In this document: positions 8,290 to 17,428 of the stretch, one piece after another
How positions within the stretch are numbered: position 1 is the stretch's first letter
Layout: each line of letters opens with the position of its first letter
NCBI RefSeq assembly: GCF_000621205.1
Contig: NZ_JHYY01000041.1
Location: 1 to 49,028 of the forward strand
Direction: 5' to 3'
DNA length: 49,028 nt
Origin: Halotalea alkalilenta DSM 17697
GTDB taxonomy: Bacteria > Pseudomonadota > Gammaproteobacteria > Pseudomonadales > Halomonadaceae
The notes under the pieces: model-generated
The model's input: only the letters and a program-made list of their open reading frames with translations
Told to the model about the DNA's origin: nothing
The model's database searches: none
Translations under genes and position numbers: made by a program

Positions 8290-10100
8290 CAGTAAACGTC
8301 CCGCTGGTAGCGTTTGGCCTGCTGCAGTTCGCGCAGCCAGGCGGTCGCCGACTCCTCGTCGCGGCCACCGTGGGTCTTGGCGATCTCGATCAGCGTATTG
8401 TGCACATCCACCGCCATGCGCTCCCCATCACCGCAGACGTAGAAGTGGGCACCGTTTTCCAGCCACTCGTAAAGCTCGCGACCCTTTTCGCGCATCCGGT
8501 CCTGGACGTAGATCTTCTCCGCCTGATCGCGGGAGAACGCCACGTCGAGCCGGGTCAGGAGCCCCTTGGCGCGCATGTTCAGCCACTCGGCCTGGTAGAG
8601 GAAGTCGGACTCGAAGTGCTGATCGCCGAAGAACAGCCAGTTGCCGCCCTTGGCACCGTCCTCTTCGCGCTGCTGCATGAACGAGCGGAACGGCGCGATG
8701 CCGGTACCCGGCCCGACCATGATGATCGGTGTATCGCCGCTCTCTGGCAGCTTGAAGTTCTTATTGTGGTCGATGTAGATCGGCACCGTGTCGCCCGGCC
8801 GGACGCGATCGGAAAGCCAGGTGCTGGTGACGCCGCCGCGGGCGCGGCCGTGGGCTTCGTAGCGCACGATGCCGACGGTCAGGTGGACCTCGTCGGGGTT
8901 GGCGTCGAGCGAGGAGGCGATCGAGTAGAGCCGCGGCGGCAGCTTGCGCAGCGCGCTGACGAAGGTCGGCGCGTCGATGCCGGTGACCGGATAGTCGCGG
9001 ACGATGTCGATCAGCTGGCGGCCGTAGAGCCAGTCGCGCAGTTCGTCCTTGGCATCCTCCGCGAGCAGGCGCTTGAGTTCCGATGCCTCGCTCAGTTCGG
9101 CCCAGTGCTTGACGAATGGCCGGGTGAGGGTGGTGACCTCCAGCTCCTTGAGCAGGGCATCGCGCAGCAGTCGTCCCTCACCGAGGTCATGCTCGGCATC
9201 CATTGCCAGGGTATCGAGCATCTCATCGACGTAGCCCGGATCGTTCTGCGGCACGATGCCCAGCGCGTCGCCGGGCTGGTAGCTGAGCCCGGAGCCCTCG
9301 AGCGAAAGCTCGATATGGTGGGTCTCCTTCAGCGAGCCGCGGCCGTTGAGCTGGATCGACTCGAGCACCTCGGCCTCGAACGGGTTCTTGCGCGAGTAGG
9401 CGCTCGGCGCCGCGGCGGCGGCCGGCATGGCGAAGCCAGCGGCCGGCTGGGGCGCCTGGGACTCGCCCTTGAGCGCCTGATAGGCATCCAGCGTGGCCTC
9501 GATCCAGCGCTCGGCGGGCTCATCGTAATCGACGTCGCAATCGACCCGGTCGAGGATGCGCTCCGCCCCCAGCTCGGCGAACCGCGCATCGGTGAGCTTG
9601 CCCATCTGGCAGAAGTATTCGTAGCTGGAGTCGCCAAGGCCGAGCACCGAGAAGCGCGAGCCCTTGAGATCCGGCGCCTTGCGGCCGTTGATCAGCTCGA
9701 AGAAGCCTTCGGCGGTGTCGGGTGGATCGCCCTCGCCCTGGGTGCTGACCACGATCAGGTAGTTGGCGGGCGCCTTGAAGTCCTTCTTGCCGAACTCGGC
9801 CATATCGGCCAGTCGGGCTTCGAAGCCACGCGCCTTGGCGCGCTCGAGCGCCATCTCGGCTACCCCTTCGGCGTTGCCGGTCTGGCTGCCGTAGAGGATC
9901 ACCAAGGGAAACGCGGTGTCAGCGCCGCTGGCGGGAGCCTGCACGGGCGCCGACAGCGTCCCGGCCGCGCCGAGCCCGGAGAGATAGCCCGAGAGCCAGG
10001 TGAGCTGGCGCGCGTCGAGGCCTGCCAGGGCCTGATTGAGACGCTCCGCCTGAGCCGCGCTCAGCGGGCTATTGGTGTCGAGCAGGGGGCCACTGGACAT
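8289..10100 (-). CDS. cysJ: Sulfite reductase (NADPH) flavoprotein alpha-component
   Basis: Flavoprotein that carries electrons from NADPH through FAD and FMN to CysI. Of 603 residues, the first part is a flavodoxin-like FMN domain (LYGSQTGNAEGVAE, VVSTQGEGDPPD, LGLGDSSYEYFC). Then come the connecting and FAD domain (RLYSIASS at the FAD site) and the NADPH domain (GPGTGIAPFRSF, YVCGDGERMAVDV), ending in the family-typical RDVY. A linker rich in Ala/Pro separates FMN and FAD parts at about 205-235. First gene of cysJI. Control by CysB with acetylserine is expected from the family; I cannot point to a specific CysB site in 10101-10250. Confidence 0.97.
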   Translation of the reverse strand: MSSGPLLDTNSPLSAAQAERLNQALAGLDARQLTWLSGYLSGLGAAGTLSAPVQAPASGADTAFPLVILYGSQTGNAEGVAEMALERAKARGFEARLADMAEFGKKDFKAPANYLIVVSTQGEGDPPDTAEGFFELINGRKAPDLKGSRFSVLGLGDSSYEYFCQMGKLTDARFAELGAERILDRVDCDVDYDEPAERWIEATLDAYQALKGESQAPQPAAGFAMPAAAAAPSAYSRKNPFEAEVLESIQLNGRGSLKETHHIELSLEGSGLSYQPGDALGIVPQNDPGYVDEMLDTLAMDAEHDLGEGRLLRDALLKELEVTTLTRPFVKHWAELSEASELKRLLAEDAKDELRDWLYGRQLIDIVRDYPVTGIDAPTFVSALRKLPPRLYSIASSLDANPDEVHLTVGIVRYEAHGRARGGVTSTWLSDRVRPGDTVPIYIDHNKNFKLPESGDTPIIMVGPGTGIAPFRSFMQQREEDGAKGGNWLFFGDQHFESDFLYQAEWLNMRAKGLLTRLDVAFSRDQAEKIYVQDRMREKGRELYEWLENGAHFYVCGDGERMAVDVHNTLIEIAKTHGGRDEESATAWLRELQQAKRYQRDVY

Positions 10101-10357
10101 AGTCTTTCCTCATCGTCGTCCTCAGGTCGCGGGCGAGCATGCTAACGAGGAGCGACTAGAATTAGAAGGTATGAAAAGAGATCTTCTTATAGCGTGATGG
10201 TTGGTTCGGGTGTCAGTCACGCGACGAGCCCCCGATGGGAACCGAGGGCGCATGGATCTTGACCGCGATGGTATCCCAGCCATTGGTAAGGCACTATTCA
10301 GGCCTTCTTATCCAAGCTTTCAATACCCCTTATCTTTGTCGGGAATGGTTTTCATTG
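10101..10357. promoter_or_regulatory. Divergent upstream region of cysJ and an acetyltransferase gene
   Basis: About 257 bases between the divergent starts. It is visibly AT-richer around 10155-10200 than its surroundings and must hold the cysJ promoter on the minus strand, where a CysB-type activator site would be expected. I do not see a -35/-10 pair good enough to place it. An imperfect palindrome around AAGAGATCTTCTT (10175-10187) is the most noticeable local symmetry. Confidence 0.4.
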
Positions 10358-10873
10358 ATGAGTGCAGCGGGCGAGCGAGATCCCCATCGGGTAGACCAGC
10401 CCAGCGACCTGCGGCTGCGCCGATTGGCGCGCGGAGAGCGCGCTTTGGGCATCTTGAGTGGGTGGCAGTACGAGCAGTGGGGCGGGCTGCACCCTCATCA
10501 GAATGCGCGCAGTTGGGAGGCGGCGCTCACCGATGAGTGTGGCGCACCGGGCCAGCCGGTGCCCTCCAGCTACGTGCTCGAGCTGGACGGCGAGATACTC
10601 GGCGGCATCCAACTGCTGGCCTACGACATGGATCTGGAGCCGGCCTGGACACCCTGGCTTGCCTCGGTTTTCATCGCACCCCAAGCGCGCGGGCAAGGTC
10701 TCGCCGGTTGGATGGTGGCAACGCTTGCCGAGCGGGCCCGCAGCGCGGGCCTCGAGCGGCTTTATCTGTATACGCCCGATCAGCAGGCCCTCTATGCTCG
10801 ACTTGGCTGGCGCGAGATCGACCGGCGCGAGTGGCTTGGCGAATGGGTCAGCGTGATGCTGCGCGAGCTCTGA
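10358..10873 (+). CDS. GNAT-family N-acetyltransferase
   Basis: A 171-residue acetyl-CoA-dependent acetyltransferase of unknown substrate. The acetyl-CoA-binding motif A is clear: a beta strand WLASVFIAPQARGQGLAGWM with the R/Q-x-x-G-x-G/A loop, followed by motif B LERLYLYTPDQQALYARLGW. The ATG at 10358 is preferred over the in-frame start at 10235 because the extra 41 residues have no GNAT similarity; the ribosome site before it is weak, so the start is uncertain. It stands alone, divergent from cysJ. The product could modify a small amine or an antibiotic-like compound; sequence does not say. Confidence 0.8.
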   Translation: MSAAGERDPHRVDQPSDLRLRRLARGERALGILSGWQYEQWGGLHPHQNARSWEAALTDECGAPGQPVPSSYVLELDGEILGGIQLLAYDMDLEPAWTPWLASVFIAPQARGQGLAGWMVATLAERARSAGLERLYLYTPDQQALYARLGWREIDRREWLGEWVSVMLREL

Positions 10874-10941
10874 GCAGTGTAAGGCTCGCCGAGTCGAACC
10901 ACGCTCTCCACGCCAAGGTCAATTGGGATCTGAGCGCCTGC

Positions 10942-12243
10942 TCAGCCCGCGAGCAGCGGGAACATGCCCAGCGCCATGGCGGTGAACATCATCACCAGCG
11001 AGGTGATGATCGCGAGGAAGAAGGTGAAGCGCTGGTGATCGCCGAAGTCCACCCCAGCCAGGCCGACCAGCAGATAGGTCGAGGGCACCAGCGGGCTGAG
11101 CAGGTGGAACGGCTGGCAGATGATCGAGGCGCGGGCGATCTCGACGGTCGAGATGCCATAGTGGCTGGCGGTCTCGGCGAGCACCGGCAGTACCCCGAAG
11201 TAGAAGGCGTCGTTGGACATCAAGAAGGTGAACGGCAGCCCGAGCAGGGCGGTGATCGGTGCCAGATAGGGGCCCATCGACGGGGGGATCACGCTGATCA
11301 GCGATGTCGACATCGCCTCGACCATGCCGGTGCCGCCGAGAATGCCGGTGAACACGCCTGCGGCGAAGATGATCGAGACCACCGCCAGTACGCTGGGCGC
11401 GTAGCTATCGATCCGCGCTTTCTGCATCGCCAGGCTCGGGTAGTTGACCACCATCGCGATACAGAAACCGATCATGAACAGGATCGGCAGCGGCAGTATG
11501 CCGCTGATCAGCGCGGCCATCAGCCCGAGCGTCAGCAGGCCATTGAACCACAGAAGCTTCGGCCGGCGTGCGTGCTCGTCGGGGGAGACGAACACCTCGG
11601 TGTCGTTCTCCACCAGGCGCTCCTTGAGCACGCCGAGGCGCTTGCGCTCGCGCAGGCCGAACAGGCTGGCGAGCAGGAACAGCCAGGCGATCGCCGCCAC
11701 CATCGGCAGGATCATCGGCACGAAGATGTCGGCCGGGTCGAGCGAGAGCGCACTCGCCGCGCGCGCGGTCGGGCCGCCCCAAGGGGTGAGGTTCATCACG
11801 CCGCTGGCGAGCATGAAAAGACAGGTCATGATCAGCGGATTGATGCCGAGGCGCTTGTAGAGCGGCAGCATCGCCGCGCAGCAGATCATGTAGGTGGTCG
11901 AGCCATCGCCGTCGAGCGAGACCAGCAGCGCCAGCGCCACCGAGCCGATCACCACCTTGAGCGGGTCGCCCTTGACCAGCTTGAGAATCAGCCGCACCGG
12001 GTGATCGAAAAGGCCGGTGTCGATCATGATCCCGAAGTAGAGGATCGCGAACATCAGCAGCACCCCGGTGGGGGCGATGTTGCGGATGCCATCGAGCATC
12101 ATCGCGCCGAGCTCTCCGCCGGCGCCTGCGAGCAGGCCGAAGATGATCGGCACCAGGATCAGCGCGAGCACGGGGGTCAGCCGCTTGCTCATGATCAGAT
12201 ACATGAAGGAAGCGACCATGCCAAAGCCAAGCGTCGTCAACAT
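10942..12243 (-). CDS. CitMHS-family citrate-metal/proton symporter
   Basis: A 433-residue inner-membrane carrier with about 11-12 hydrophobic segments, of the CitMHS family (ion transporter superfamily), which imports citrate complexed with Mg2+ or another divalent metal together with protons. Family features include VSLDGDGSTTYMI, NLTPWGGPTARAAS with the helical hairpin, LMSNDAFYFGVLPVL and the C-terminal HLLSPLVPSTYLLVGLAGVDFGDHQ. The start at the ATG at 12243 is chosen because GGAG lies nine bases upstream; a TTG at 12258 would put that site inside the gene. The metal preference cannot be told from sequence. No citrate lyase or two-component citrate sensor is next to it. Confidence 0.9.
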   Translation of the reverse strand: MLTTLGFGMVASFMYLIMSKRLTPVLALILVPIIFGLLAGAGGELGAMMLDGIRNIAPTGVLLMFAILYFGIMIDTGLFDHPVRLILKLVKGDPLKVVIGSVALALLVSLDGDGSTTYMICCAAMLPLYKRLGINPLIMTCLFMLASGVMNLTPWGGPTARAASALSLDPADIFVPMILPMVAAIAWLFLLASLFGLRERKRLGVLKERLVENDTEVFVSPDEHARRPKLLWFNGLLTLGLMAALISGILPLPILFMIGFCIAMVVNYPSLAMQKARIDSYAPSVLAVVSIIFAAGVFTGILGGTGMVEAMSTSLISVIPPSMGPYLAPITALLGLPFTFLMSNDAFYFGVLPVLAETASHYGISTVEIARASIICQPFHLLSPLVPSTYLLVGLAGVDFGDHQRFTFFLAIITSLVMMFTAMALGMFPLLAG

Positions 12244-12550
12244 CTCACGGTTCTCCAAATCGAAGGGGAAGCGATGCGCATCTTTTTGATCTTCTATTCG
12301 GCATCGTTGAATCGCCGCATGCGCTCTAGAGCGGCGTTCGGGGCGAGGACGGAGGAACCCTAATCGATGCTCGGTCGAGGCGATACGGGCGCGGACGCCA
12401 ATCTGTGTTGTGCTTTGGTAGGGGGGATTTTTGTGACTAAATAAAGTGGTTTTTTGCCCGCTATTCGCAGTCCGATTAACTTGAATATAATCTTTGCTTG
12501 GTCCCGTTGTGGTATTGGAGGTTCGAAAAGGACGCCCGTATCCGCTCGGG
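12244..12550. promoter_or_regulatory. Intergenic region between symporter and bioA
   Basis: About 300 bases with no gene. It is markedly AT-richer than the flanks at 12420-12500. It must contain the promoter of the minus-strand symporter gene. A perfect TATAAT (12486-12491, plus strand) lies here with no good -35 partner. A five-base-pair stem (12534-12538 with 12547-12551) followed on the minus strand by a short T run overlaps the bioA stop and may be a weak terminator. Confidence 0.4.
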
Positions 12551-13903
12551 CTACCGCTCGCCGGTAGCCACCTCGATGCACTCCGCGGTCAGCTCGCCCA
12601 GCCACGCGATCTCCTCCTCGCTGATCACATAGGGCGGCATCCAATAGATCACGCTGCCGAGCGGGCGCAGCAGCGCGCCTCGCGACAGCGCATGCTGGAA
12701 CACCTTCAGGCCGCGGCGCTGCTGCCAGGGGTAAGGGGTCATCGTTGCCTTGTCGGCGACCATCTCGATCGCCACCACCATGCCGGTCTGGCGCACGTCG
12801 CCGACCTGGGGGTGATCGCGCAGCGGGGCGCTCGCCCGGGCCATCGCCGCGCTCTTGGCCCGATTGGTCTCGATCACCTGGTCGCGCTCGAGAAGCTCGA
12901 GCGTCGCTAGCGCCGCCGCGCAGGCGAGTGGGTTGCCGGTGTAGCTGTGCGAGTGGAGAAAGGCACGCATCCGCTCGTAGTCGTCGTAGAAGGCGTCGAA
13001 TACCTGGTCGGTGGTCATCACCACCGACAGCGGCAGGTAGCCGCCGGTGAGCGCCTTGGACAGGCAAAGGTAGTCCGGGCTGACCCCCGCCTGCTCGGCG
13101 GCGAAGAGCGTGCCGGTGCGACCGAAGCCGACTGCGATCTCATCGAAGATCAGCTGCACGCCTTGGCGGTCGCAGGCCTCGCGCAGCCGCCGCAGGTAGC
13201 CGGGTGGATACATCCGCATGCCGCCCGCGCACTGGATCAACGGCTCGAGGATCACCGCGGCGAGCTCGTCGGCGTGCTCGGCGAGCGCCGCCTCCATTGG
13301 TGCGAACATCGTCTCGGCGTGGGCCTCCCACTGCTCGCGCGGCAGGCCGAAGCAGTCCGGCGTCGGCACCTTGATCACATCGAGCAGCAGCGCGCGGTAG
13401 GTGTCGGTGTAGAGGCCGACGTCGCTGACCGAGAGCGCGCCGAGGGTCTCGCCGTGGTAGCCGTTGGCGATGGTCAGGAAGCGGCGCTTCTCGGGGCGGC
13501 CGCAGTTGCGCCAATAGTGGAAGCTCATCTTCAGCGCGATCTCGATCGCGGCCGAGCCGCTGTCGGCGTAGAAGCAGTGGCCGAGGCCCGGCGGCGCGAG
13601 CTCGGCGAGGCGCTCGGAGAGCTCGATCACCGGACGATGAGTGAAGCCGGAGAGAATCACGTGCTCGAGCTCATCGAGCTGGGCCTTGACCCGGGCGTTG
13701 ATCTCGGGATTGGCGTGGCCGAGCACGTTGACCCACCACGAGCTCACCGCGTCGAGGTACCGCTTGCCGTCGAAATCCTCGAGCCACACGCCACGGCCGC
13801 GGCGGATCGGCACCATCGGCAGGCGCTCATGGTCCTTCATCTGGGTGCAGGGGTGCCATACCGCGCGCAGGTCGCGTTCGGTCCACTGGGCGTTGAGGCT
13901 CAT
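12551..13903 (-). CDS. bioA: Adenosylmethionine-8-amino-7-oxononanoate aminotransferase (DAPA synthase)
   Basis: PLP enzyme that uses S-adenosylmethionine as amino donor to turn KAPA into 7,8-diaminopelargonate, the third ring-building step of biotin synthesis. The 450-residue protein begins WHPCTQMKDH, as in E. coli BioA. It has the substrate-pocket segment DAVSSWWVNVLGHANP, cofactor motifs DSGSAAIEIALKM and LIFDEIAVGFGRTG, and the Schiff-base Lys283 in LSKALTGGYLPLS. The start at 13903 overlaps the bioD stop (ATGA); longer open frames upstream are an overlap with bioD. Last gene of the operon, whereas in enterobacteria bioA is divergent from bioBFCD. Confidence 0.97.
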   Translation of the reverse strand: MSLNAQWTERDLRAVWHPCTQMKDHERLPMVPIRRGRGVWLEDFDGKRYLDAVSSWWVNVLGHANPEINARVKAQLDELEHVILSGFTHRPVIELSERLAELAPPGLGHCFYADSGSAAIEIALKMSFHYWRNCGRPEKRRFLTIANGYHGETLGALSVSDVGLYTDTYRALLLDVIKVPTPDCFGLPREQWEAHAETMFAPMEAALAEHADELAAVILEPLIQCAGGMRMYPPGYLRRLREACDRQGVQLIFDEIAVGFGRTGTLFAAEQAGVSPDYLCLSKALTGGYLPLSVVMTTDQVFDAFYDDYERMRAFLHSHSYTGNPLACAAALATLELLERDQVIETNRAKSAAMARASAPLRDHPQVGDVRQTGMVVAIEMVADKATMTPYPWQQRRGLKVFQHALSRGALLRPLGSVIYWMPPYVISEEEIAWLGELTAECIEVATGER

Positions 13904-14625
13904 TCGGCTCTCCTCGGCGCTGCCTCGAGCAGAGGCGTCAGGGTGAGATGGGCGGCGACGGCGGCGGGAGTCGGGGCGTCCAGGTGCGGTACCACGCCGA
14001 GGCAGGGAGCGGGCAGCCAGTGGGCGAGGCTCGCCAGGTTGGCGTCCAGACGGGACGCTTGCGGCGCGGACGCCATGCCTGGGTCGACGAGGTTGGCGAC
14101 CCAGCCGGCGACGCGCAGACCGTCGGCCTCGATCGCCTCGAAGCTGAGTCGGGCGTGGTTGAGCGCGCCGAGGCGCACGCCGACCACCAGGATGACGTCG
14201 AGATCCAGCGTCTGCGCCAGGTTGGCCAGGGTATGACGATCGTCGATCGGCACTCGCCAGCCGCCGGCGCCCTCGATCAAGCTGAAGTCGGCCCGCTGTG
14301 CGAGCAGCGCGCGCATCGGCGCGGCCACCGCAGCCAGAGACAGAGCCGCTCCCGCCTCTTGGGCGGCGATGTGCGGCGCGATCGCCGGGGCGAAGGTGAA
14401 TGGGTTGACCATGGCATAGGGCAGGCGCGGCCGGCATTCGGCGGCGAGCGCCAGGGCGTCGTCGTTGCGCAGGCCCTCGGCGTATCGTTCGGCTCCTGAG
14501 GCGAGCGGCTTGCCGGCGGCGGTGGAGAGGCCGCGGGCGCGGGCGAGGTGGAGCAGCGCACAGGCGATCCGGGTCTTGCCGACGTCTGTGTCGGTGCCGG
14601 TGACGAAATAGGCGTGATGGGACAT
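13900..14625 (-). CDS. bioD: ATP-dependent dethiobiotin synthetase
   Basis: Closes the ureido ring of dethiobiotin from diaminopelargonate, CO2 and ATP. The 241-residue protein carries the P-loop GTDTDVGKT at residues 10-18, KPLASGAE near residue 39 (the Lys that contacts substrate), LIEGAGGWRVPI and VVGVRLGALNHA, in normal family order. ATG at 14625, 8 bases after the bioC stop. The open frame extends upstream but that part overlaps bioC in another frame. Normal family length is 220-240 residues. Confidence 0.96.
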   Translation of the reverse strand: MSHHAYFVTGTDTDVGKTRIACALLHLARARGLSTAAGKPLASGAERYAEGLRNDDALALAAECRPRLPYAMVNPFTFAPAIAPHIAAQEAGAALSLAAVAAPMRALLAQRADFSLIEGAGGWRVPIDDRHTLANLAQTLDLDVILVVGVRLGALNHARLSFEAIEADGLRVAGWVANLVDPGMASAPQASRLDANLASLAHWLPAPCLGVVPHLDAPTPAAVAAHLTLTPLLEAAPRRAE

Positions 14626-14633
14626 GGCTTGGC

Positions 14634-15470
14634 TCAATCGGGCTTGCGCAGGATGATGAAATGGGTGTCGTAGCTGGCCGGTACGCCTTCGGGATAGCGA
14701 AGGCCGGCTAGCCGTTCCAGGGCGACGAGTCGGCTGCGGCCGCCGAGGCCGGCTGCGCGGGCATGTAGGTGAGGGTGGGTGGGATATGCCAGATGGTGCG
14801 CGCCGAGCTGCTTGAGCTCGCGCATCAGCGCCCAGGCGCCGGGATAGCGTCGCACATGGCGCGAACGGCGCTGGGCTTCCAGGCGCAGCGGGGCGTGCTC
14901 GAGGCAGGCCTTGAGCTTGTCCTTGGTGATGAAGCGATTGACCCGCGATGGCTGGGCGGCGTCGCGGCACAGGCGTTCGAATTCGGCGAGCGTCCGGGTT
15001 CCCAGCGTGGTGAATGCGAGCCAGCCCCCAGGGCGCAGGGTGCGCGCGGCTTCGGCGAGAAACCGCTCGAGCCCATCGAGCCACTGCACCGGCAGATTGG
15101 AGATGATCAGCTCGAAGCTTCGGTCATTGAACGGCAGCCGCTCGGCGTCGGCGCACAGCCACCGCGCCCCGGGCCGGCGGCGTCGCCCCTGCTCGAGCAT
15201 CGGCATGGCCAGATCGGCACCGAACAGGTGGTCCGCCGCCACCCCGCGGGCGGCCAGCTGGTCGAGGATGAAGCCGGTGCCGCAGCCGAGATCCAGGCAA
15301 CGTCCGTTCGGTGGCATCGTCACATGGCCCGAGAGCTCGTCGAGCAGCGCCAGGCCGATCTCACGCTGCAGCGCAGCGGCGTGGTCGTAGCTTGCGGCGG
15401 CGGCGGCGAAACAGGCGCCGATCCGGCGCTTCTCGCCGCTCGCCGGCGAAACCGCGGCGGGCTGGGTCAC
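14634..15470 (-). CDS. bioC: Malonyl-[ACP] O-methyltransferase
   Basis: SAM-dependent methyltransferase that caps malonyl-ACP as its methyl ester so that fatty-acid synthesis can build the pimeloyl chain. The 278-residue protein starts with IGACFAAAAASYDHAAALQ, typical of BioC (the F-x-x-A-A-x-x-Y-D motif). It has the SAM-binding CLDLGCGTGFIL at residues 58-69, then GADLAMPML, ADAERLPF and SNLPVQWL, and RPGGWLAFTT. The GTG at 15470 overlaps the bioH stop (GTGA) and was preferred over an in-frame ATG at 15578 because the extra residues are encoded within bioH and do not resemble BioC. Confidence 0.95.
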   Translation of the reverse strand: MTQPAAVSPASGEKRRIGACFAAAAASYDHAAALQREIGLALLDELSGHVTMPPNGRCLDLGCGTGFILDQLAARGVAADHLFGADLAMPMLEQGRRRRPGARWLCADAERLPFNDRSFELIISNLPVQWLDGLERFLAEAARTLRPGGWLAFTTLGTRTLAEFERLCRDAAQPSRVNRFITKDKLKACLEHAPLRLEAQRRSRHVRRYPGAWALMRELKQLGAHHLAYPTHPHLHARAAGLGGRSRLVALERLAGLRYPEGVPASYDTHFIILRKPD

Positions 15471-16237
15471 CGCTCGCGCTCCGTCGGGTTCGCCGCGATG
15501 AAGGCGCTTATCCGCTCGGCGCTGAGCGCGGCTTGATCGATCACGAAGGCGTGGCCCGCATTCTCGATCCGCATGCACGTGGCCTGGCGGGTGCAGAGCC
15601 GCTGCACCTCCTGCTGCGAGGCGAAAGGCACCAGCGCGTCGTGCTCGGCGAACAGGTAGAGCTGCGGAAGCGTAAGGGTCGAAAGCGCGGTGCGGTTATC
15701 CAGCCAGCGCAACAGCTTGAGCCCGGCGCGGGTTTCATGCAGCGATACGTCGAGCAGCGCCTGCACCAGCACCCGCGCCAGCCGTCGGGTATCGCGGCTG
15801 CCTTGGGCGGCGAGCGCACCGAAGCGACGCAGGGTGTCGTGGGGGCTGTGTTCGAGCTCGCTGGCAAAACGTTGGAAGGTCGCCGGTCGCATCGCCTGCG
15901 GCCAGTCGCTGGCGCTGAGGAAGCGGGCATTGGCGCCGAGGCCGATCACGCCGGCGAAGCGCTCGGGGCGCCTGGCTGCGAGCGCCACCGCCAGCATGCC
16001 GCCGAGCGACCAGCCGCCGATCCAGGTGGGACGCGGGTCCTCGCGGCTGTCGTCGAGGCCCAGCGCCAGGCCCAGCGCTTCGAGCCAGACCTCCGGGCGG
16101 GCGTGCCCGTAGGGCGGCAACTCTGGGGTCTCGACCTCGAGCCAGCCCGCCGCGCGCTCGAGGCTCGCGGCGAGAGGGGCCAGCGCTCGCGGGCCGATCG
16201 CCCAGCCGGGCAGTAGAATCAGGCGCTGTGGATGCAT
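15467..16237 (-). CDS. bioH: Pimeloyl-[ACP] methyl ester esterase
   Basis: Alpha/beta-hydrolase that removes the methyl ester from pimeloyl-ACP, ending BioC-dependent chain growth. The 256-codon gene encodes a classic catalytic triad: Ser77 in GGWSLGG, Asp200 in FAEHDALVP and His229 in ENAGHAF. LLPGWAIG at the N-terminus matches the oxyanion-hole region. The start is either the GTG at 16240 or the ATG at 16237, both overlapping the bioF stop; they differ by one residue. In E. coli bioH lies far from the bio operon; here it sits between bioF and bioC. Confidence 0.95.
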   Translation of the reverse strand: MHPQRLILLPGWAIGPRALAPLAASLERAAGWLEVETPELPPYGHARPEVWLEALGLALGLDDSREDPRPTWIGGWSLGGMLAVALAARRPERFAGVIGLGANARFLSASDWPQAMRPATFQRFASELEHSPHDTLRRFGALAAQGSRDTRRLARVLVQALLDVSLHETRAGLKLLRWLDNRTALSTLTLPQLYLFAEHDALVPFASQQEVQRLCTRQATCMRIENAGHAFVIDQAALSAERISAFIAANPTERER

Positions 16238-17412
16238 CACGGCTTCTCCGTCAGCGGGTTGAGACCGAGAGCGCGGCGGTGGTGAACGATCCGCTCGACC
16301 AGCTGCTCGATCTGGTCGGCGCGGTGTCGCGCACTGAGCGTGATACGAAGCCTCGAGCCGCCGAGCGGTACGGTCGGCGGGCGAATCGCGCCGACCCGAG
16401 TGCCATCCTGCGCCAGCGCCTGGGCCAGTGCCATCGTCGCGCGCTCATCGCCGATCGGCAGCGGCTGGATCGGTGTGGTGCTGGGCGCGAGCGTAAGGCC
16501 AGCCGCCTGGGCCATCTTGCGCAGATGGGCAATGTTGGCGCCGAGCCGCTGGCGGTGCTCCGGCTCGGTGGTGATGATCCTCGCGGCCTCGAGCGCGCCA
16601 TTCGCCAGCGCCGGGGCGAGCCCGGTGGAGTAGACGTAGGGGCGGGCGAACTGGATCAGTGCATCGATCAGGCTCTCGCTGCCGGCGACGAAGGCACCCT
16701 GAACGCCGAATGCCTTGCTCAGCGTGCCGACCAGCACCGGCACCTGCTCGAGGGAAAGCCCGGCGGCGCTCGCTGCACCGCCTCCGCGCGGACCGAGCAC
16801 GCCGACGCCGTGGGCGTCGTCGATCACGAGCCAGGCACCGTGGGCGCGGCTGACCCGGGCGAGCTCGGCGAGCGGGGCGATGTCGCCATCCATGCTGAAC
16901 ACCGCATCGCTGACCACCAGCCGCGCCCCCGTCCCCTTCGTGCGCGACAGGCGGGCGTCGAGGTCGCCGGCATCGGCATGCAGGAAGCGTTCGAGCCGGG
17001 CGCCGCTCAGCCGGCTGCCATCGAGTAGCGAGGCGTGGTTGAGCCGGTCGTGGAACGTGTGGTCTCCGCGTCCGGCCAGCGCGCCGATCACTCCGAGGTT
17101 GGCCTGGAAGCCGCTGGGAAAGAGCAGAGCGCGTGGACGATCCAGCAGTTCGGCGAGCGCCGCCTCCAGCCGCTCGTGGATCTTGAGCTGGCCGCCTATC
17201 AATGGAGATGCCGTGGCTCCGGCGCCATAGCGGCGCGCCCCCTCGGCCAGCGCCTGGTGCAGGCGCGGGTCGAGGGCGAGGCCGAGATAGTCGTTGCCGG
17301 CGAAGTCGAGGGTACGCTCGGGCAGTTCGCGCACCGTGCGGCAGCGATGACGCCCGCTTGCATGGCGCTGCTGCAGGCGCGTGGAGAGATGGGCGTCGAG
17401 GCTTGCCGACAT
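16237..17412 (-). CDS. bioF: 8-amino-7-oxononanoate synthase (KAPA synthase)
   Basis: PLP enzyme of the alpha-oxoamine synthase family that condenses pimeloyl-ACP with L-alanine to KAPA. The 391-residue protein has FAGNDYLGL near the N-terminus, GAGATASPLIGG, the DDAHGVGVLG motif and the Schiff-base Lys233 in TLSKAFGVQGA. The ATG at 17412, 16 bases after the bioB stop and with GAGGA about 13 bases upstream, gives a length close to the E. coli enzyme (384). An alternative ATG at 17445 would overlap bioB and add 11 residues. Confidence 0.96.
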   Translation of the reverse strand: MSASLDAHLSTRLQQRHASGRHRCRTVRELPERTLDFAGNDYLGLALDPRLHQALAEGARRYGAGATASPLIGGQLKIHERLEAALAELLDRPRALLFPSGFQANLGVIGALAGRGDHTFHDRLNHASLLDGSRLSGARLERFLHADAGDLDARLSRTKGTGARLVVSDAVFSMDGDIAPLAELARVSRAHGAWLVIDDAHGVGVLGPRGGGAASAAGLSLEQVPVLVGTLSKAFGVQGAFVAGSESLIDALIQFARPYVYSTGLAPALANGALEAARIITTEPEHRQRLGANIAHLRKMAQAAGLTLAPSTTPIQPLPIGDERATMALAQALAQDGTRVGAIRPPTVPLGGSRLRITLSARHRADQIEQLVERIVHHRRALGLNPLTEKP

Positions 17413-17428
17413 GTTCAACGTGGCGTCC

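Noticed and set aside
6013-8295. A 760-codon plus-strand open frame over pxpC end and cysI
   Set aside because: It lies opposite the clear cysI gene and runs through the shared terminator; its translation has no recognisable domain and is typical of the open antisense frames seen in GC-rich DNA.
8370-10145. A 591-codon plus-strand frame over cysJ
   Set aside because: Antisense shadow of cysJ with low-complexity Glu/Val/His composition.
10537-12363. A 608-codon plus-strand frame over the CitMHS gene
   Set aside because: His/Arg/Gln-rich composition is typical of the complement of a membrane-protein gene.
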